The notes: generated by a model from the sequence alone, not told the origin. DNA of 47,990 nt from a virus (IMGVR_UViG_3300045051_000258:1-47990), one strand, 5' to 3'; positions 24,245 to 33,458 are shown, counted from the stretch's first letter. A program made the numbers and translations.

Positions 24245-24737
24245 ATACGTTTTTGAAAACCCATCTACTGTGTACTTTAGCATGACAACTAACACAAAGA
24301 ACTATTAAATTATCAGGGTCATTATTTAGTGGTTTACCCAAATCTCCATTGTTTCCGTCTATATGGTGTATAGCTAAACACCTACTGTGGTCAGTTGAGT
24401 AACCCATACCGCATAGATAGCATTTAGCCCCAATGGTTGTAATACTTTCTCCATATTGTTTTTTCTCAGTCCACCTTCTTTTAAGGAAAGCTCTTTTGTC
24501 ATTATCTCTTTTAGAGATTGCTTTTCTTTTCTCTGGATTATCTTTACACCACTTAAGAGCCTTTTTCATTAACTCTTCTTTGTGTTCAAGATAGTATTGG
24601 TCTTTATATTCTTTTATTTTTTCTTTATTTTTAGATGCATATACTTTTGCTTGGGCACGAATTTTCTCTCTATTCTTGAGATAGTATTTTTTATCACTTA
24701 TTCTTTTTCTTTCTTTGTAAGTTAATTTAGTGTTCAT
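24231..24737 (-). CDS. HNH homing-type endonuclease
   Basis: 168 aa. Lys/Arg/Tyr-rich repeats fill residues 1-85 (KKYYLKNREKIRAQAK type). They are followed by CYLCG, HHIDGNNGD and LCVSCHAKVH, a treble-clef HNH nuclease. It overlaps both neighbours (11 and 14 bases), as free-standing homing endonucleases do after invading an operon. It resembles the HNH protein at 33434 in layout. Not part of glycan synthesis. Confidence 0.85.
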   Translation of the reverse strand: MNTKLTYKERKRISDKKYYLKNREKIRAQAKVYASKNKEKIKEYKDQYYLEHKEELMKKALKWCKDNPEKRKAISKRDNDKRAFLKRRWTEKKQYGESITTIGAKCYLCGMGYSTDHSRCLAIHHIDGNNGDLGKPLNNDPDNLIVLCVSCHAKVHSRWVFKNVYEYR

Positions 24738-25476
24738 TTAATCTTTTTTTCTCTGCGTTACCTCTCTGAATCCATTTAAAGTCAGCCTTTCTCCAAACGC
24801 CACCAAGTTCAATTACCATACTAGCTATGTGATTCCCTGTAATTGTAGTACAAACATAATCGGGATGCGTAGCACAAAACATCTCATATCCTAAATCCGT
24901 CTTATCCCTGCACCATTCTGGCAGAGGTTCTTCTCTTAATCCTACCCAGTTTCCCAAAACAGCCATTTCGTAATCGTGGCGAAGATATAATCCTCCCTTT
25001 GAAATATACTTATCAGCATTCCTTAAAATAAAATCCCCTACCATTTCCCGTTGAGCTCCATCGTTGATAATTAAATCAAATTGTCCTCCAGCTTCCTCTA
25101 TTGACCTAGAATACGAGAGGTCTGGGTCTAAAACTGTTGTGTAGTTCTCGTCCGCAGGGTGATAGATTAACTTTACATTCTTAGCTCCGACCTTTTCTAA
25201 TTCCTTAGTGATAGTTTCGTACCACCAGGGATTGCCCTCAACTGAGACGATTTCGTTATCGGGAAAATTGATTGCCCACCAAATTGTAGTACAGCCACTT
25301 CCATATTCAAATATCCTAGCTTTACGTTCAAATGTATCCTCGAAGTTCTCTATAAAATATGTTTGATAATTTAAGGCAAAGTTGGATTGGCGAAGATAAT
25401 ATCTTCGAGGTTCTTCTCCAATGGTATATTGCCATCTTGACGAATCTTCCACGTTCAACTCCCATTTACGTCTCAT
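24727..25476 (-). CDS. SAM-dependent methyltransferase-like protein
   Basis: 249 aa. ARIFEYGSGCTTIWWA (about residues 53-67) is the SAM-binding strand and loop (ExGxGxxT). IVSVEGNPWWYETI supplies the acidic second strand and FDLIINDGAQR the motif III region. This layout is common in phage and bacterial sugar O-methyltransferases. Probably acts in the sugar cassette. Confidence 0.7.
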   Translation of the reverse strand: MRRKWELNVEDSSRWQYTIGEEPRRYYLRQSNFALNYQTYFIENFEDTFERKARIFEYGSGCTTIWWAINFPDNEIVSVEGNPWWYETITKELEKVGAKNVKLIYHPADENYTTVLDPDLSYSRSIEEAGGQFDLIINDGAQREMVGDFILRNADKYISKGGLYLRHDYEMAVLGNWVGLREEPLPEWCRDKTDLGYEMFCATHPDYVCTTITGNHIASMVIELGGVWRKADFKWIQRGNAEKKRLNEH

Positions 25477-25853
25477 ATAAACACTTTATCCTCTCTAAAT
25501 GGGCCATTTTTAACCTCAAACATCATACAGTCCTCCGTTACCTCTACCTCATGTGCACCAAATATATGTAAATAAATATCTCCCGCTTTCAAAGTCATTG
25601 TCTTAAAAGGTGTTTTATTTAGCCCGAATAACTTAAATTTAACCTTTCCTTTTTGAACCACGAAACACTCGTTCAATTCTTCTGTTGTTCTCATAAGTGG
25701 AGCGTGGTAATGGGCTCCGCAATGATAACCCTTCTTGTGATTCCAGGTTAATATCTGAAGCGGATTTTTAACATCGGTTTGGGGAACGGAACCTTTAGCC
25801 CAATTCTTTACTAAAATCCCTATTAACCTCTCGTTGTGATATATTTTTTGCAT
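25473..25853 (-). CDS. cupin-fold protein
   Basis: 126 aa from ATG at 25853, whose A is shared with the preceding TGA; a TTG at 25871 is less likely. GAHYHAPLMRTTEELNECF fits cupin motif 1 (G..xHxH...E), and LKAGDIYLHIFGAHEVEV fits motif 2. Cupins in such clusters are often sugar epimerases or isomerases, or lipocalin-like binding proteins. The exact reaction is unknown. Confidence 0.65.
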   Translation of the reverse strand: MQKIYHNERLIGILVKNWAKGSVPQTDVKNPLQILTWNHKKGYHCGAHYHAPLMRTTEELNECFVVQKGKVKFKLFGLNKTPFKTMTLKAGDIYLHIFGAHEVEVTEDCMMFEVKNGPFREDKVFI

Positions 25854-26515
25854 CAATAGTATTTTTCCCAATCTTCCTCGTGGCCATTTTTATGGCTTCC
25901 AAGGTGAATCAGATAATTGTTCATTATACTTAAATTCTTCTTAAACTTATAACCCTTTTTTATTAGGGTCGAGTAATATTCACAACCAATATCTTGCGAT
26001 AGGGCTCTGTTGGCTTTAAAGTTCATATTAAATTTATGATAAAGGTCGCCCCTGAAGGCAAAGAACCAACTCGCTAAAGCTGGTGTTCCCTCTCGTGTCC
26101 AATTATCACCTGAACCGCAGTAGGTATTGTCAATATCATTAAAGACATATTCTAGTAAGCCCTCTTTATTTATTCTGCAATCTGTACTTAAATGAACTAC
26201 CCATTTCGCATGGATAAACTGCATGGCGTGGGTAATCGCCAATCCATGACCTGTACTTTCTCCTACTGTTTGTTCTTTTGAAATGTAACAGGAGTTTGGA
26301 TAATCTATTAGTTTCTGCGAATCTGGGTCAAGACTATCCCAACCCTTGTTGTAGACCTGCTTCCACCGTGAAACATCTCCTGGTTTTCCTTTGTCATCCA
26401 TAAAATAAATGGGGATATTGGGATAGTATTTTCTTAAACTATCAGCAGCGTGAACGGCATGAGTAGCCGTCATCCAAGTCGGTATTAAGCAAACAATATC
26501 TTTAGGTACGTTCAT
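25853..26515 (-). CDS. GT2-like glycosyltransferase
   Basis: 220 aa. CLIPTWMTATHAVHAADSLR starts a GT-A fold, IPIYFMDDKG gives an acidic strand end, and HLSTDCRINKEGL holds the DxD-like motif. AFRGDLYHKFN and DIGCEYYSTLIKKGYKF match the later acceptor region. Shorter than typical GT2 domains but complete in core motifs. Adjacent to three methyltransferases. Confidence 0.65.
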   Translation of the reverse strand: MNVPKDIVCLIPTWMTATHAVHAADSLRKYYPNIPIYFMDDKGKPGDVSRWKQVYNKGWDSLDPDSQKLIDYPNSCYISKEQTVGESTGHGLAITHAMQFIHAKWVVHLSTDCRINKEGLLEYVFNDIDNTYCGSGDNWTREGTPALASWFFAFRGDLYHKFNMNFKANRALSQDIGCEYYSTLIKKGYKFKKNLSIMNNYLIHLGSHKNGHEEDWEKYY

Positions 26516-27075
26516 TTTCTTGTAATTTTAGCTGTATGACATTTAGTCTCAATCTTCCAGATTCCCTGTTCTTTCAATTCGTCGAGAAACTCCATTACTC
26601 CGTTTCCTGCCATTCCCTGAAAATCATAGTCATGGAGGAAGACTACCTCGGCAAATTCAATAAAATGGTCAAAGTCATGTCTTACTCCGTCAAGGGTATG
26701 GTCTGCGTCAATAAATAGAACATTAACGGGGTAAGACCATTCAATGTCTTGTGAATTACCGACAATCTGAACTACGTTTTTAAGTCCTCTGCTTTCAATA
26801 TAGCCTTTCGTTTGAAGAAATCCTCTTACATCAAATTGACCATGACTAAAATATTGAGGAATTGTCCCGTATTCTCCAAACCCATCAACTGTGTAAATTG
26901 TCCATTCTGGCTTTAATTGGCTGAAAAATACTGCCGAGTGACCATAACCCGTGCCTATTTCCAGCAAGTTTCCTTTATCGGGAAGTTTAGAAATCGTCTC
27001 GTACATGAACTCAGCGTCCTCTGGGAAGATTGCTGATTGGTCGTTAATGAAAATGTTTATTTCTTTTTTCTCCAT
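26512..27075 (-). CDS. class I methyltransferase (tandem paralogue 1)
   Basis: 187 aa. LLEIGTGYGHSAVF (37-50) is the SAM loop, WTIYTVDGFGEYG the acidic strand, and VLFIDADHTLDGVRHDFDHF the metal-binding DxDH motif of the Methyltransf_24/cephalosporin-hydroxylase-like family. Very similar to the next two genes, so this is a local triplication. Probably sugar O-methylation. Confidence 0.75.
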   Translation of the reverse strand: MEKKEINIFINDQSAIFPEDAEFMYETISKLPDKGNLLEIGTGYGHSAVFFSQLKPEWTIYTVDGFGEYGTIPQYFSHGQFDVRGFLQTKGYIESRGLKNVVQIVGNSQDIEWSYPVNVLFIDADHTLDGVRHDFDHFIEFAEVVFLHDYDFQGMAGNGVMEFLDELKEQGIWKIETKCHTAKITRK

Positions 27076-27599
27076 ATTGCAACAGTTTTTTTATCTTCTG
27101 GAATTTCGGCTCCAATTTCATCCAGCAATTGTTTAACCCCATCCCAGTTTGCATCATGAAAAAGAATAACCCCGCCTTTCTTGAGAAAAGGGCTAAATCT
27201 CTCAAAATCACTCTTAACAAATTCATAATCATGGTTACCATCAATAAATATTGCATCTATCGGAATATTCCAAGGGATTTTGGTACTATCTCCAATTATT
27301 TGTAAAATATTACTTGCCCCCCATGTTTCAAAATATTTTGCTACATCAAACATATCATTTAAAACAACTTTCTTTCCGTGTATGACCTCGTAATATTCTC
27401 CATAAAAGTCGACGGTAAAAACAATCCAGTCTGGTTTAACTCGACTAAAAAAGGTAGCTGAATGCCCATATCCTGTACCTATTTCTAACATTGCTCCCTT
27501 TTGAGGTAATTTGATTAACTCTTCATAAAAGACTTCGCCTTCAAGAGGTGTAATCATACTAGCGGTGTTCAAACAGTTAAGAGCTTCGTCTTTTGTCAT
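27057..27599 (-). CDS. class I methyltransferase (tandem paralogue 2)
   Basis: 180 aa. MLEIGTGYGHSATFF (38-52), IVFTVDFYGEYYEVIHG and AIFIDGNHDYEFVKSDFERF show the same motifs and spacing as the neighbour at 26512, with which it overlaps by 19 bases. Copies have diverged, especially around the substrate region, suggesting different methylation positions. Confidence 0.75.
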   Translation of the reverse strand: MTKDEALNCLNTASMITPLEGEVFYEELIKLPQKGAMLEIGTGYGHSATFFSRVKPDWIVFTVDFYGEYYEVIHGKKVVLNDMFDVAKYFETWGASNILQIIGDSTKIPWNIPIDAIFIDGNHDYEFVKSDFERFSPFLKKGGVILFHDANWDGVKQLLDEIGAEIPEDKKTVAIWRKKK

Positions 27600-28141
27600 A
27601 TTTTTTCAATAATAGCCATACCAACCTTTTTATCATCATGAAGTCCAAACGGAACGTCTAATAATTTAAGTTTAATGTTTGTAGAATCAATTGCTTTCTG
27701 AGCATCTTCTCCATACCAATAATAATCGTGGAGAAGGATAGTCGACCCCTTCTTAACAAACTTACCCCAATTATTGATATCGTCCAACATTCCTTTTACT
27801 GAATGAAGTCCGTCTATAAAAAGTAAATCAATTGATTCATCCCAGTCCAAAACAGCATTATTAGAAGTATCTCCTATAAAATGAACCCTATCGAGAAGTC
27901 CCAGTTCCATCCTTTTACTCAAGAAGTTTTTATTCTCAATGGGGTCAATCGTCCAGACTCTAACAGATGGTTTACTGGCAAGAGCCATAATAAAGGCTGA
28001 GTTTCCAGCAGCCGTGCCTATATCTACAATTATCCCGCCATCGGGAACTTTGGAAGCAAATTCATGGAGTACCTCTTTTTCTTTAAGAGGCATAGTTGTG
28101 GTTATTTTTTCAATTTTTTCGTAAACTCGTGAAAACCTCAT
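27596..28141 (-). CDS. class I methyltransferase (tandem paralogue 3)
   Basis: 181 aa. IIVDIGTAAGNSAFIM (37-52) and LLFIDGLHSVKGMLDDINN place it in the same family as the two genes downstream, but it is the most divergent of the three. ATGA-coupled to both neighbours. Confidence 0.7.
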   Translation of the reverse strand: MRFSRVYEKIEKITTTMPLKEKEVLHEFASKVPDGGIIVDIGTAAGNSAFIMALASKPSVRVWTIDPIENKNFLSKRMELGLLDRVHFIGDTSNNAVLDWDESIDLLFIDGLHSVKGMLDDINNWGKFVKKGSTILLHDYYWYGEDAQKAIDSTNIKLKLLDVPFGLHDDKKVGMAIIEKI

Positions 28142-28695
28142 ATCTTATAAAATATAGCTATAAAAGTAACTCCGTCTATAATTGACCAGTATTCCTGCCA
28201 GTGTTTGTCTATGAAAAGTTCTCTGACCTTGTTTGGGGTATCAAATACCGAGTGATGAGTTGAATCTTTGTCTGCCTGGATATCTCCGTTTACCTCAATT
28301 AAATGTTCTGCCCCAAAAGGAACCGACATTATGATGAACTTTTTGACCTTTTTCTTTAACTTCTTAACAAACGCTTTGGGGTCATATAAGTGTTCAAGAT
28401 TCTCAAATTGAACAGCCACATCACACTTAGGGATGTTCCATTTCTCCAAATCCTCACAAATAAAGTCAGTGTTGTCTCTACTATGCTTGTCTCTACAACA
28501 AGCAATATTAGAAGGTTCCAAATCGACTCCCAATACATGTAGAGCTACTTCTGAAAGAATTTCTGTGCCGTATCCTGTGCCACAACCTAAATCGAGTACG
28601 TTGTCCCCAACGTCCACAAAACCTTTAGCCAGATGATATCTAAACCTATGGAACCTAGTTCTTCCATCTGCTAAATCGTCTTTTTCTGCATTCAT
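28138..28695 (-). CDS. class I SAM methyltransferase (Methyltransf_11/25 type)
   Basis: 185 aa. NVLDLGCGTGYGTEIL (32-47) is a textbook SAM loop, HVLGVDLEPSNIAC the acidic strand and CDVAVQFENLEHLYDPKAF the motif III region. A different subfamily from the three paralogues next to it. Substrate unknown; a sugar or a small metabolite is likely from context. Confidence 0.8.
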   Translation of the reverse strand: MNAEKDDLADGRTRFHRFRYHLAKGFVDVGDNVLDLGCGTGYGTEILSEVALHVLGVDLEPSNIACCRDKHSRDNTDFICEDLEKWNIPKCDVAVQFENLEHLYDPKAFVKKLKKKVKKFIIMSVPFGAEHLIEVNGDIQADKDSTHHSVFDTPNKVRELFIDKHWQEYWSIIDGVTFIAIFYKI

Positions 28696-28703
28696 TGCGT
28701 AGC

Positions 28704-29420
28704 CTATATTTCTATCCCTGTACCCTTTCTAATTTCCTCTTTATCATTATGATAGATTGGCCAGACTGGATTATGTCCTGATTCAGTGTTTTTGTAGCCC
28801 CACATATCTTCATCGTCACGTCCCCAAAGATGATAACAGTGTAATTTTGGAGACCACCCCATTTTGAATCCTCTCTCGGCAAACTTCTCTCCAACCCACA
28901 TTTCTTCATGTCCCCGAAGTGGACGTTTATCATTCCAAGCTCCAGTTTCTTTCACGAGGTCTGTTCTCATAATTCTTGCATACCCTGGCACATGGGGGAA
29001 GGGAACCACTTCATCTTCGGTATCAAACATGGCAAGACTGGTTCCTACTAATGTCTGGGGTCTTAAAGCAATTGCTCCATAATCAGGGTATTTGTCCATC
29101 AACCCGACGAGTTGTGATAACCAGTCGGGGTCATATTTATAGGGGAGGATATCATTATCCATAGATACGAATAAAGGACTTTCTACAAACTGCATACCGA
29201 TATTCTTGGCATATTCTAGTCCGTAGTTTTTATCCAACTTCACATAAACATCTGCCTGTGCTGCATATCTGGTTCTTGAATTACCATTACTTCCACTGTC
29301 TACTAAAATGACTCTGTGAGGGGTTTGGGTATTAAAGGCGACAACATTTAAACAGAGGTCGGTCATCCATTCACGATTCCACGTAGTAACAACGATATCT
29401 AAAGGTTTGTCTTGTCCCAT
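28704..29420 (-). CDS. GT2 glycosyltransferase
   Basis: 238 aa. DIVVTTWNREWMTDLCLNV opens the GT-A fold, LVDSGSNG follows, MDNDILPY supplies the DxD metal motif, and HEEMWVGEKFAERGFKMGW is the ED-containing acceptor motif. Well-preserved family-2 enzyme. Overlaps the upstream GT2 gene by 22 bases, suggesting that the two act in sequence. Confidence 0.8.
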   Translation of the reverse strand: MGQDKPLDIVVTTWNREWMTDLCLNVVAFNTQTPHRVILVDSGSNGNSRTRYAAQADVYVKLDKNYGLEYAKNIGMQFVESPLFVSMDNDILPYKYDPDWLSQLVGLMDKYPDYGAIALRPQTLVGTSLAMFDTEDEVVPFPHVPGYARIMRTDLVKETGAWNDKRPLRGHEEMWVGEKFAERGFKMGWSPKLHCYHLWGRDDEDMWGYKNTESGHNPVWPIYHNDKEEIRKGTGIEI

Positions 29421-30232
29421 CTTGGTGTCTTCCCTGGGTCTACCACATAGTCAGGGTCATCGGGAAGTCTATGACCCCAACGGGAATGAACAAAATAGGG
29501 TGCTGCGTTTAATTTTTTAGCTTTGAATTTGCGAGTCATCTTGTACCAGTAGTAATAGTCCTGCCCCCAGGGATTCCCCAGAGAATTATATTGTCCAGGT
29601 TCTCCTGGCTTCTCAAAGAATTGCTTAATCTCTGGAAACTCCTCAAACGCTTTGTCGGCAAAATCCCACAATCCCAGTTCAGGCATCGGGCCAATCTCTT
29701 CATAAACAGACCTGTGGAATACGAATGAACCAGCTCCGATATGTCCAGACCCAAAAGGTTTATCTCCTTGTTCATCCATGTCCATAAACTCCCTGATATA
29801 GGGTTTGTAGTCGTACCCGAAGATTAAATGATTGAAATTGAATATCTTGTAATCAGGATAAATCTTAATAGCGTCATCTAGCATCTGGAGGTAAGTAGAG
29901 GCGTACTCGTCATCTGCATCCAACCAACAAATCCAATCTCCAGTTGAAGCGGCCATTGCAGCGTTTTGAGCTATAATTCTTCCCGATTTTTCGGGCAAAA
30001 GAACACTCTTTACTTGTAATCCCCTTGGTTTCCACCAACTATCAATATCCTCTAAAACCGATTCAACCGAGGGATTGCTTACATCATCAGCTATAACCCA
30101 TTCCCAATCTGTAAATGTTTGAGTGAAAACTGAATTGGCACACCTTAAAAACATCTCATAACGGGGCATTCTGAGATTGTCAGCATTGTCTTTGTCGTAC
30201 GTAACTGGTGTCGTCACACTGAATTTTGGCAT
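29399..30232 (-). CDS. GT2 glycosyltransferase
   Basis: 277 aa. FSVTTPVTYDKDN, WVIADDVSNPSVESVL and WICWLDADDEYASTYL show donor-binding Asp residues and the DxD motif of family 2. The C-terminal half is aromatic-rich (WGQDYYYWYKM), probably the acceptor site. Abuts the UDP-glucose dehydrogenase-like gene. Confidence 0.8.
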   Translation of the reverse strand: MPKFSVTTPVTYDKDNADNLRMPRYEMFLRCANSVFTQTFTDWEWVIADDVSNPSVESVLEDIDSWWKPRGLQVKSVLLPEKSGRIIAQNAAMAASTGDWICWLDADDEYASTYLQMLDDAIKIYPDYKIFNFNHLIFGYDYKPYIREFMDMDEQGDKPFGSGHIGAGSFVFHRSVYEEIGPMPELGLWDFADKAFEEFPEIKQFFEKPGEPGQYNSLGNPWGQDYYYWYKMTRKFKAKKLNAAPYFVHSRWGHRLPDDPDYVVDPGKTPRWDKTNL

Positions 30233-31005
30233 TATTTCTTTCTGCTAGCCTGCAATAAACCGTCGTTAATTTCATCTATTACTTTGAATAATGGTAAGTT
30301 AGAGTACTTGGCAAAGGCTTTAACGTCCTTAGGGAAGCAGTGACCTCCTCCACCTCTCCCTCCTTTGTGAATAGGCTTTAAATGGTGATGTGTACCCCAT
30401 GGATGTGAATAGATGGCCTCCTTTACAGTATTGTAATTTGCACCGTTTATTTGACATATATCGTACATTTGGTTGGCCCAGATGACCTTAGTCAAGAAGA
30501 ACAGGTTGAAAGCATATTTAATCATCTCCGAGGTAACTGTGTCGGTAATAATGAAGTTTTTAATCTTAAAACTCTTCCAAAGATTAGTTACGGCTATTCT
30601 TGTGGGAACATCATCTGCTCCGATTACAATGGCTTTGGGATGAATTGCATCGTCTTCCCATGTATCCTCTGAGAGAAACTCTGGGTTGTGGGCAACCATT
30701 ACGTCATACTTTTCAGCTAAGTTCTTGCAAGTTCCTGGTAAAACTGTTGACCTAACTATAAATATATTGCGTCCTCCATACTCTTTAATCTGCTTAATAT
30801 ACCCGTCTATGATATCTACACCCTCCTGTTCACCTTTTACATTTGTTGGACTAGGGGTACAGAAGATAATAAATTGTTTCTTAGCTGCTTCTTCCAATGA
30901 TATATTACTCTCGGATAGAGAGAACTGATATTTGGCATTTAAGGATTTCATTGTTGCCCGACCTACAAATCCTGTGCCTCCGATTACAACTATATCTTCA
31001 TTCAT
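30232..31005 (-). CDS. UDP-glucose 6-dehydrogenase-like protein, short
   Basis: 257 aa. GGTGFVG (9-15) is a modified NAD loop. NPEFLSED (107-114), Lys163 in MIKYAFN, and Cys223 in GGGGHCFPKD match the catalytic set of UDP-glucose/GDP-mannose dehydrogenases. Family members have about 400 or more residues. Here the beta-alpha part after the NAD loop is shortened and the C-terminal sugar-nucleotide domain is missing, so the natural substrate or activity may differ. It probably supplies or modifies an acidic sugar donor for the cassette. Confidence 0.75.
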   Translation of the reverse strand: MNEDIVVIGGTGFVGRATMKSLNAKYQFSLSESNISLEEAAKKQFIIFCTPSPTNVKGEQEGVDIIDGYIKQIKEYGGRNIFIVRSTVLPGTCKNLAEKYDVMVAHNPEFLSEDTWEDDAIHPKAIVIGADDVPTRIAVTNLWKSFKIKNFIITDTVTSEMIKYAFNLFFLTKVIWANQMYDICQINGANYNTVKEAIYSHPWGTHHHLKPIHKGGRGGGGHCFPKDVKAFAKYSNLPLFKVIDEINDGLLQASRKK

Positions 31006-32309
31006 GTTGTTTCCTCCTTTGGTGTGTATGAAAATAGGGGTTCAAGCTCATTCTTAAAAATGAAGTCGAGATTGCGTTCCTTACGCAAGAAAGTCTTGAG
31101 AACCAACGCCCTATCATTCTTTAACTCATATTGAAGCATTTTAGCTGCATTTAAGTAGAAATCCTTCTCGTCAGTTACTTTGGTTTCAGTATTCCCATCA
31201 AGTCCTGTGAGTGCGTCTATGTTGCTACTAAAAGGTATCTGGTGCGGAGCCCAGCCAAAAATATCTCTGAAAGGAGGAAAATCCCTATTAACTATCATTG
31301 CCACTCCCGATATCCCCGCTTCTTGCGTAATTAGAGAATAACTTTCGCTTACAGAAGCACCTACGAATACATTAGACAATCTTTCAAAATCACTGATATT
31401 TTTGTAAGGAACTTCCACTTCCCACTCCGCTTTCTGCTCCGAGAGCCAGATAATCTCGTTTTTAGTTAATTCCCATTCCTCGGCAATCTTCTGACACTCC
31501 TTGCGGTATTCTACTTTATCCCCTCCTGTGGAGTGAAAGTCGCCTATTATGAGCCTGACACTGTTGCCCAGATGTTTAAGTGCTCCAATGGTCTTGATTA
31601 CCTTTTCTACCTGCTTGCCCCTGTCCAGTCTAATGGGGTAGGTACAAATCACGTCTGCGGAGAGGATATCGTACTTTTTGATTAAATCCCAGCTATCATC
31701 CTCTATCTTCATAAATGCTTTGATATCTGTCGGGTGGTGGACTATTTTCACGTCGCCATCATCAATCTTGAAGTTCTGGGCTATGCGGGGGATTGAGTAG
31801 TGATTAAAGAAAATATAGAACGAATTAGGGAATTTCTCACCTATTATCTTGGCGTACTCATCTACGAATAAAGGACGGAGTTCTTGTAAGGTATAAGGAG
31901 AGGTGGCCGAGTGTATCCAGTGAAGCCAACGGAGCTCTGGTCTGCGTGCCGCAATCCTTTTGGCGGCTACCAAGTGCTTTACACAAGCTGGTTGATAAAT
32001 AATGTCGTGGGTGAGCACGACATCTACTCCGTCAAGAGCTTCTGAAAGTACCTTCTCAAGCAAGGTAACATCCTGGTCGAAGGTAGAATCCATTTGAACT
32101 TCGTTTGATACTGGAACATCGGGGATTTTCTTGATAATTACTCTGGGGTCTGCGAAGTCAAACACGGGATGAAAGTTGTCCCCGACAATTACAACGGGCT
32201 CGTATCCGTGGTCTACCAGCATTCTAATTTGGTTGGATACAACACGAGTAAGCGAATAGGCTTCGCTGTACGACGAAAAATTCGTAAAAATGGCAACTCT
32301 TTTTTTCAT
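31002..32309 (-). CDS. GT4/GT-B-like glycosyltransferase
   Basis: 435 aa. An N-terminal RVAIFTNFSSYSEAYSLTR Rossmann start and a mid-protein switch to ICTYPIRLDRGKQVEKVIKT, the donor-domain first strand. It then has FVGASVSESYSLITQEAG, the E-x7-E-like motif of family 4. Largest enzyme of the sugar cassette and its first gene in transcription order. Confidence 0.75.
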   Translation of the reverse strand: MKKRVAIFTNFSSYSEAYSLTRVVSNQIRMLVDHGYEPVVIVGDNFHPVFDFADPRVIIKKIPDVPVSNEVQMDSTFDQDVTLLEKVLSEALDGVDVVLTHDIIYQPACVKHLVAAKRIAARRPELRWLHWIHSATSPYTLQELRPLFVDEYAKIIGEKFPNSFYIFFNHYSIPRIAQNFKIDDGDVKIVHHPTDIKAFMKIEDDSWDLIKKYDILSADVICTYPIRLDRGKQVEKVIKTIGALKHLGNSVRLIIGDFHSTGGDKVEYRKECQKIAEEWELTKNEIIWLSEQKAEWEVEVPYKNISDFERLSNVFVGASVSESYSLITQEAGISGVAMIVNRDFPPFRDIFGWAPHQIPFSSNIDALTGLDGNTETKVTDEKDFYLNAAKMLQYELKNDRALVLKTFLRKERNLDFIFKNELEPLFSYTPKEETT

Positions 32310-32342
32310 CTATTCTTCCTGGTTAATCTAACCGTAGGTCAA

Positions 32343-32651
32343 CTAATCGTAATCTATCGCTATGTCTAAACTTGCAGCGTTAGGTTTGGCCCATATTGCT
32401 GTATCGAACCTTTTCCCTCTAGGATAAGTATAATGTACTGACGAATTTGCTGCAACTACAGCCTTAACAAGTCTTGTTGCCGCACTGGCGGTTGTTGCAT
32501 TATGAAGTGTACAAGTAATAACACCACCAGTATCGTTTGTGAATGTGACGTCATATATCACGCAAGGGCCAGTTGAAATGGCTTCTCCCGTTGTAGAGTT
32601 TACATCTTCTTTGTAAAAAACTCTTTCAGCTACCGATTGTGTAACTATCAT
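32343..32651 (-). CDS. 102-aa beta-rich virion-like protein
   Basis: Thr/Ala/Val-rich beta sequence (YDVTFTNDTGGVITCTLHN) ending in DIAIDYD. Similar small beta proteins are common among phage head or tail decoration genes. ATGA-coupled to the gene upstream. No named family recognised. Confidence 0.5.
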   Translation of the reverse strand: MIVTQSVAERVFYKEDVNSTTGEAISTGPCVIYDVTFTNDTGGVITCTLHNATTASAATRLVKAVVAANSSVHYTYPRGKRFDTAIWAKPNAASLDIAIDYD

Positions 32652-32974
32652 ATTGTATCGTTTTCTAAACCTGGGCCTGTAAACCCATCTGCTTCTGATA
32701 ATCCATCTACTGATATAGATTTAGTCAAATTGGCACTTTGAACTCCAAACTTACCCCCTGGAAAAACTGCCTTAGTTGGAGTCTTGTGGACCTTAGCAAC
32801 TACAGCATCTTTTTTTAATTCTGGTGCAAAATCGAAAGATAGAGGTAAGACTTCCTTTAAGTGTTCGTAGAGTCCATCCTCAACTTGCAAGGGTTTATTT
32901 GCCACGAGAACATAATCAAATCCTTCAAAAGGCCTAACTAAATCTTGTTTCTCTTTATTTATGATTATTTGCAT
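32648..32974 (-). CDS. hypothetical 108-aa virion-region protein
   Basis: Short N-terminal beta strand (QIIINKEKQDLVRPFEGF) followed by mixed sequence, ending KSISVDGLSEADGFTGPG. No Ser/Thr tail and no catalytic motif. Sits between the Ser/Thr-tailed 100-aa gene and a small beta protein, so a structural role is likely. Confidence 0.5.
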   Translation of the reverse strand: MQIIINKEKQDLVRPFEGFDYVLVANKPLQVEDGLYEHLKEVLPLSFDFAPELKKDAVVAKVHKTPTKAVFPGGKFGVQSANLTKSISVDGLSEADGFTGPGLENDTI

Positions 32975-33276
32975 TAGAATAGGGTGGTACTGGTTGAGCT
33001 AGATGAGCTAGATGAACTTGTCGAGCTTGTGGATGTCGAACTAGACGACGTGGAAGTCGAACTTGTAGATGTACTAGATGTAGAACTTGATGTCGAAGAA
33101 GTCGACGTTGAAGTCAACTGAGCATATCTCCATGCACTATTTGTGTAAACATAGAGTCTACCTGTAGAGGTATCAAAATAAATTCTTCCCTCGTAAAGGT
33201 CTGCCCCAGTAGGAGCTGATGTTTGAACGTCTACTTGTGTTGCTTGTGACCTTAATTCGGTAAAATTAGAACTCAT
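32974..33276 (-). CDS. fibre-module protein with Ser/Thr tail
   Basis: 100 aa. TSAPTGADLYEGRIYFDTST then RLYVYTNSAWRYA is the recurring small beta module (G.IYFD....LYVY....W), followed by about 45 Ser/Thr residues. Paralogous to the proteins at 33273, 33977 and 11585. Expected on the virion surface near the capsid. Confidence 0.65.
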   Translation of the reverse strand: MSSNFTELRSQATQVDVQTSAPTGADLYEGRIYFDTSTGRLYVYTNSAWRYAQLTSTSTSSTSSSTSSTSTSSTSTSSSSTSTSSTSSSSSSSSTSTTLF

Positions 33277-33458
33277 ACTTGTAAGCTAATAAATAACCAA
33301 CTACTTGCACCATAAATTCCGATTGCTTCACTTCCCACACTGCTGTCAATATAAATGTCTCCAGTTTCCACAGGAGGGTCTGTAGGAGTTGCTGTTTGAA
33401 TCCTGTATTTCTTTGTTAATCCTGTGTGTATTTCTAAATGCGTACTGTTCTCAGCCAT
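33273..33458 (-). CDS. fibre-module protein without Ser/Thr tail
   Basis: 61 aa. ATPTDPPVETGDIYIDSS and IGIYGASSWLFI match the same module as its paralogues, but the Ser/Thr tail is missing; the protein ends directly after the module. It adjoins the HNH gene, which starts upstream and overlaps it by 25 bases, so invasion by the HNH gene may have reshaped this locus. Confidence 0.6.
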   Translation of the reverse strand: MAENSTHLEIHTGLTKKYRIQTATPTDPPVETGDIYIDSSVGSEAIGIYGASSWLFISLQV

